Source: Colletotrichum lupini
Taxonomy: Eukaryota; Ascomycota; Sordariomycetes; Glomerellales; Glomerellaceae
Assembly (NCBI RefSeq): GCF_023278565.1
Contig: NC_064673.1
Span: 3,534,001 to 3,598,000 of the forward strand
Direction: 5' to 3'
Length of the DNA: 64,000 nt
Part shown: positions 61,301-64,000 of the stretch, piece after piece
Numbering within the stretch: the stretch's first letter is position 1
Layout of the letters: every line of letters begins with the position of its first letter
The notes under the pieces: model-generated
Database searches by the model: none
Seen by the model: the letters and a program-made list of their open reading frames with translations, nothing else
What the model was told of the DNA's origin: nothing
Made by a program: the position numbers and the translations under genes

Positions 61301-64000
61301 TAAAAACTACGGTAATAAAACTTATATTTAAATAGTAGTAAATACGAGTTCTATATATTATATATAGGACTTTTAGAGTATATCGTATTTAATAAAAGTA
61401 TAAAAATAGAACCCGCGCGTACTAAAACTATAATAAATTAATTATTTTTAAAGAGCGTTAAAAATATATAAACGTTCTTTAAATTTATAGGGTTTTATTA
61501 TAGATTTATTAATAACTATACTAAGATAATAGTACCTCTAATAGACTTATTAAAAGAAGCAAAACTGGGATAGTTAGAGCTATTAATACCTATTATAAAT
61601 TCGTTTAAAAGGCTACTAATAATATTTATTAACGTATTAATATTACGATATTTCGACCCTACTCTATTTATATAGTTATAAATAAACGCTTCGGCTCAAG
61701 CTATTAACTTAGTAATTACGTAATTATTTAAGGGTAATTAGTACTTAATTACTTATAAATTAAAGAAATTTATAAATATAAAGAGCTATTACGGTATAAG
61801 AAATACGGAGCTACTAGCTATTATAAACGTATTAAAAAACTAATAATACTACCTTGCCTATACTAAAATTAGGTCATAGTATTTATAAATTATTTTAATT
61901 TATAATTCTTAAAAAAAAAAAAACTAAACGGGAAATAGCTATATTAACTAAACAAACTCGTAACGTTTAATATTAAGATTAAGTTTAAATTAGGTATAAA
62001 AAACTTAGTAAATAAACTATTATAAAGACCTAATTATAATAAAAATAATAATAATAATAGAATAGAGGAGCTATTATTAAAAATAAAAAAAGACTTCTAT
62101 AATATTAAAAATATATAAGAGCCCTTTAAAATTATAATAATTAAATAGACGAGGATAAGCTATAAGAGCGGCTCTTAAATAAAAAGGATAATAAGTATTT
62201 TAAAAATAGAATTAATAATAATATAAAAAAATAAGTAAAAGAGGTTAAGAGCTCCGGCTTAAGGGAACTTTAAAAAGTATTTTAAAAAATATAACGGGGC
62301 TACGAGCTTAGGGTATTAAAGTTATAATATAATATTTAGAGAGCTACTTAAGCTTATTATTAAAACTATAAATTACGAACTACTTATTTTATAAAACTTT
62401 AATATAATAAGAGTACTTAAAATAATAATTAATAAAAAGGGGTTATTAATAATAAGTTAACTACGGGCTACTTAATAAGAAGACGTTTTTATAAAAAATA
62501 AGTAATAAATTAAAAAGAACTAATAGCCTCGCTTAATTAAAAAAAGAAATAATAGAGCTAAATATATAACTTAAAAGGGCTATTATATTATAATAGCCGC
62601 GCTTACGTATTACTATATAAAGGGCTAAAAAAAGAGGTTATTAAAATATATTATAATATATTTATAATAAGATATTATAATATAAAATAAATAATAATAC
62701 TATTAAAACGCTACTATTATTAAAATAAAGTAAATAAGAATATAAAAAGTTATATTAATATTTATATAATATATTAATAAACGAAGCCTTATTATTATAA
62801 GTTATATAGCTTACTATGCCCCTTATTTATTTTAATTAGGCTATAATAAGAAATATCGCTAAACTTTATTATAAGCTTACTTATATTAACTATACTAATT
62901 AAAAAGTGCCCCTATAACGTAGTACTTATTATAATAAACCGATTTATAAAATATAATATCTATATTATTATAAAAATAACTCTTATAGCCTAGGGATTTA
63001 TAAACCTCCTATTTATAAAAATCTTTACTAAGTTTAAAATACTTAAAAAAATCGTCTCTAATAGGGGGTCGTTATTTATAAATAAGTTTTAAACTTATTT
63101 TTATTACTTCTTAATAATAAAGAAGCGTTTTAGTACCGCGTTCTATTTATAAACGGATAGTTAAATAGAATAGTAAAACTAATACTTAAAATAGTACTTT
63201 CGCTATTTCTATATTTAAAATTAATTAAATTAAGTATAATATCTCTACCTAACTAAGTTTATATATAATAATACTTAGTACTTAATAATCCGTAAAGCGC
63301 TTATTAAGGCCCTACCTAGGTTCCTATTTACGTACCCTATATTAATCTTAATAGGGGCTCGAGATAGTATATAAAATATTTTAATTAAAAAGCGTACGGC
63401 CTAACTACGAGCTAACTAAAAAGCTTTATAACCCCTTATATAAAAAGTACGCAAAACGTATAAATGATAAGCTAATAAAGCTAGGATAAATATATTATAT
63501 AAAGTAAGTAACTAAGTACTATAATTAAAAAAGAATATTAATAAGTAGCGTCCTAGCTAGAAGTTAGTTAATAAATATCTAAGCCTATTTAAAGTTAAAT
63601 TAATAATTAAAACGGTAGGGGTTACTTACTAATTAAATATATTAATATAATAACGTATATAATAAGCGAGCTACTTAGATAAGCGAGCTACTTACCTAAC
63701 CGTAACTATCTTATTTTTTACTTTTTACCTTACGTAACGCTATAATATAACTATAATATTATAAACTAAAAAAACTTAGTTAAACTTAGTAATCTAAGCT
63801 ATTAAAAAAACCCTAAAACTAAGTATTTAAGTAATAACTAAGATCTACTTAGTCCCTCTTAAGACCTTAAGTACCTATTTAAAAAGTATACTCATATAAT
63901 AAGATATTATACTAAACTCGTAAAAATTAACTATATTTAAAAAAGAGAAGCTAATTAAGTATATTCTTAACTTAGATTCCCGATCGTTTTCTCTCCGTAT
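58394..64000 (+). mobile_element. Ty3/Gypsy LTR retrotransposon copy B (RIP-saturated, runs off the window)
   Basis: The LTR start TATTAGGCCTTACCAGTTAGG corresponds to TGTCAGGCCTCGCCGGTCAGG of copy A, differing only by C-to-T/G-to-A. From there the sequence follows the reverse complement of 13725-12412 and then of 4345 downward, without the nested element. The 3' end is beyond 64000. It is inverted relative to copy A. Confidence 0.88.
59560..63500 (+). pseudogene. decayed Gypsy gag-pol, copy B
   Basis: gag-like sequence occupies about 59560-60150. RT lies about 60950-61450: FIKLDLKNAYYYIRIAKG, FEYLIIPFGLINV, FQAYINN and the catalytic box as YLNN near 61230 (from YLDD by two G-to-A). The RNase H region lies about 61600-61900 and the integrase region about 62640-63450. 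No open frame remains. The lost catalytic aspartates show that it cannot be active. Confidence 0.75.

Noticed and set aside
1..64000. CRISPR array, bacterial operon or rRNA genes
   Set aside because: There is no regularly spaced repeat array, and introns, fungal families and LTR elements show a eukaryotic nuclear sequence; no rRNA or canonical tRNA was recognised.

Overview
The window is nuclear DNA of a filamentous ascomycete (Pezizomycotina). The genes have short 45-95 bp GT-AG introns with CTAAC-like branch sites, fungal family content (Zn2Cys6 regulator, patatin-NACHT-ankyrin NLR, secreted cellulase, GH43-CBM6) and a two-speed base composition. Balanced-GC gene islands sit between very AT-rich retroelements whose reading frames are full of TAA/TAG, as expected from repeat-induced point mutation (RIP, C-to-T and G-to-A). 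I cannot name the species.

Layout. 1-13725: a decayed Ty3/Gypsy element (copy A, minus strand) carrying a second, different 8.1-kb Gypsy-type element (4346-12411) with 190-bp LTRs and a TATTA target duplication. 13692-17409: a patatin-NACHT-ankyrin NLR (minus) whose 3' end runs into the Gypsy LTR. 18287-20236: Zn2Cys6 transcription factor (minus). 21658-22847: seven-TM-like membrane protein (plus). 22858-29293: Copia element 1 (202-bp LTRs, TSD TGCAG). 29521-30000: unrecognised decayed coding remnant. 30769-39497: GH43-CBM6 gene split by Copia element 2 (32028-39386, TSD ACCGT), which itself holds a 914-bp insert. 40624-42579: intact GH5 endoglucanase. 45170-47947: GH3 beta-glucosidase with one in-frame TGA. 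48517-50003: ketopantoate reductase-like gene split by a 440-bp hAT-type MITE. 50127-51968: intact Aro8-type aminotransferase (minus). 52830-55769: class II aldolase gene split by a 1887-bp pogo-type DNA transposon with perfect 47-bp TIRs. 56820-57740: amino-acid permease pseudogene, followed by a second MITE copy (57749-58132). 58394-64000: Gypsy copy B (plus), inverted relative to copy A.

Biology. Three adjacent plant-cell-wall genes (GH43-CBM6, GH5, GH3) would together attack arabinoxylan and cellulose, but only the GH5 is undamaged. Four other metabolic genes follow (reductase, aminotransferase, aldolase, permease), of which only the aminotransferase is intact. For the three transposon-split genes I could rejoin the reading frame across the insertion by removing the element and one target duplication, which fixes the insertion points to the base. 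Several stop codons in balanced-GC DNA near the repeats (TGG to TGA or TAG, CAG to TAG) look like RIP leakage.

The most unusual items are the MITE with an internal Pol III-like (tRNA-derived) module, the Gypsy element with a long extra frame antisense to pol, the 166-bp identical tract shared by two otherwise diverged Copia copies, and the NLR whose C-terminus is now partly encoded by an LTR. All calls come from reading the sequence; no database search was possible.
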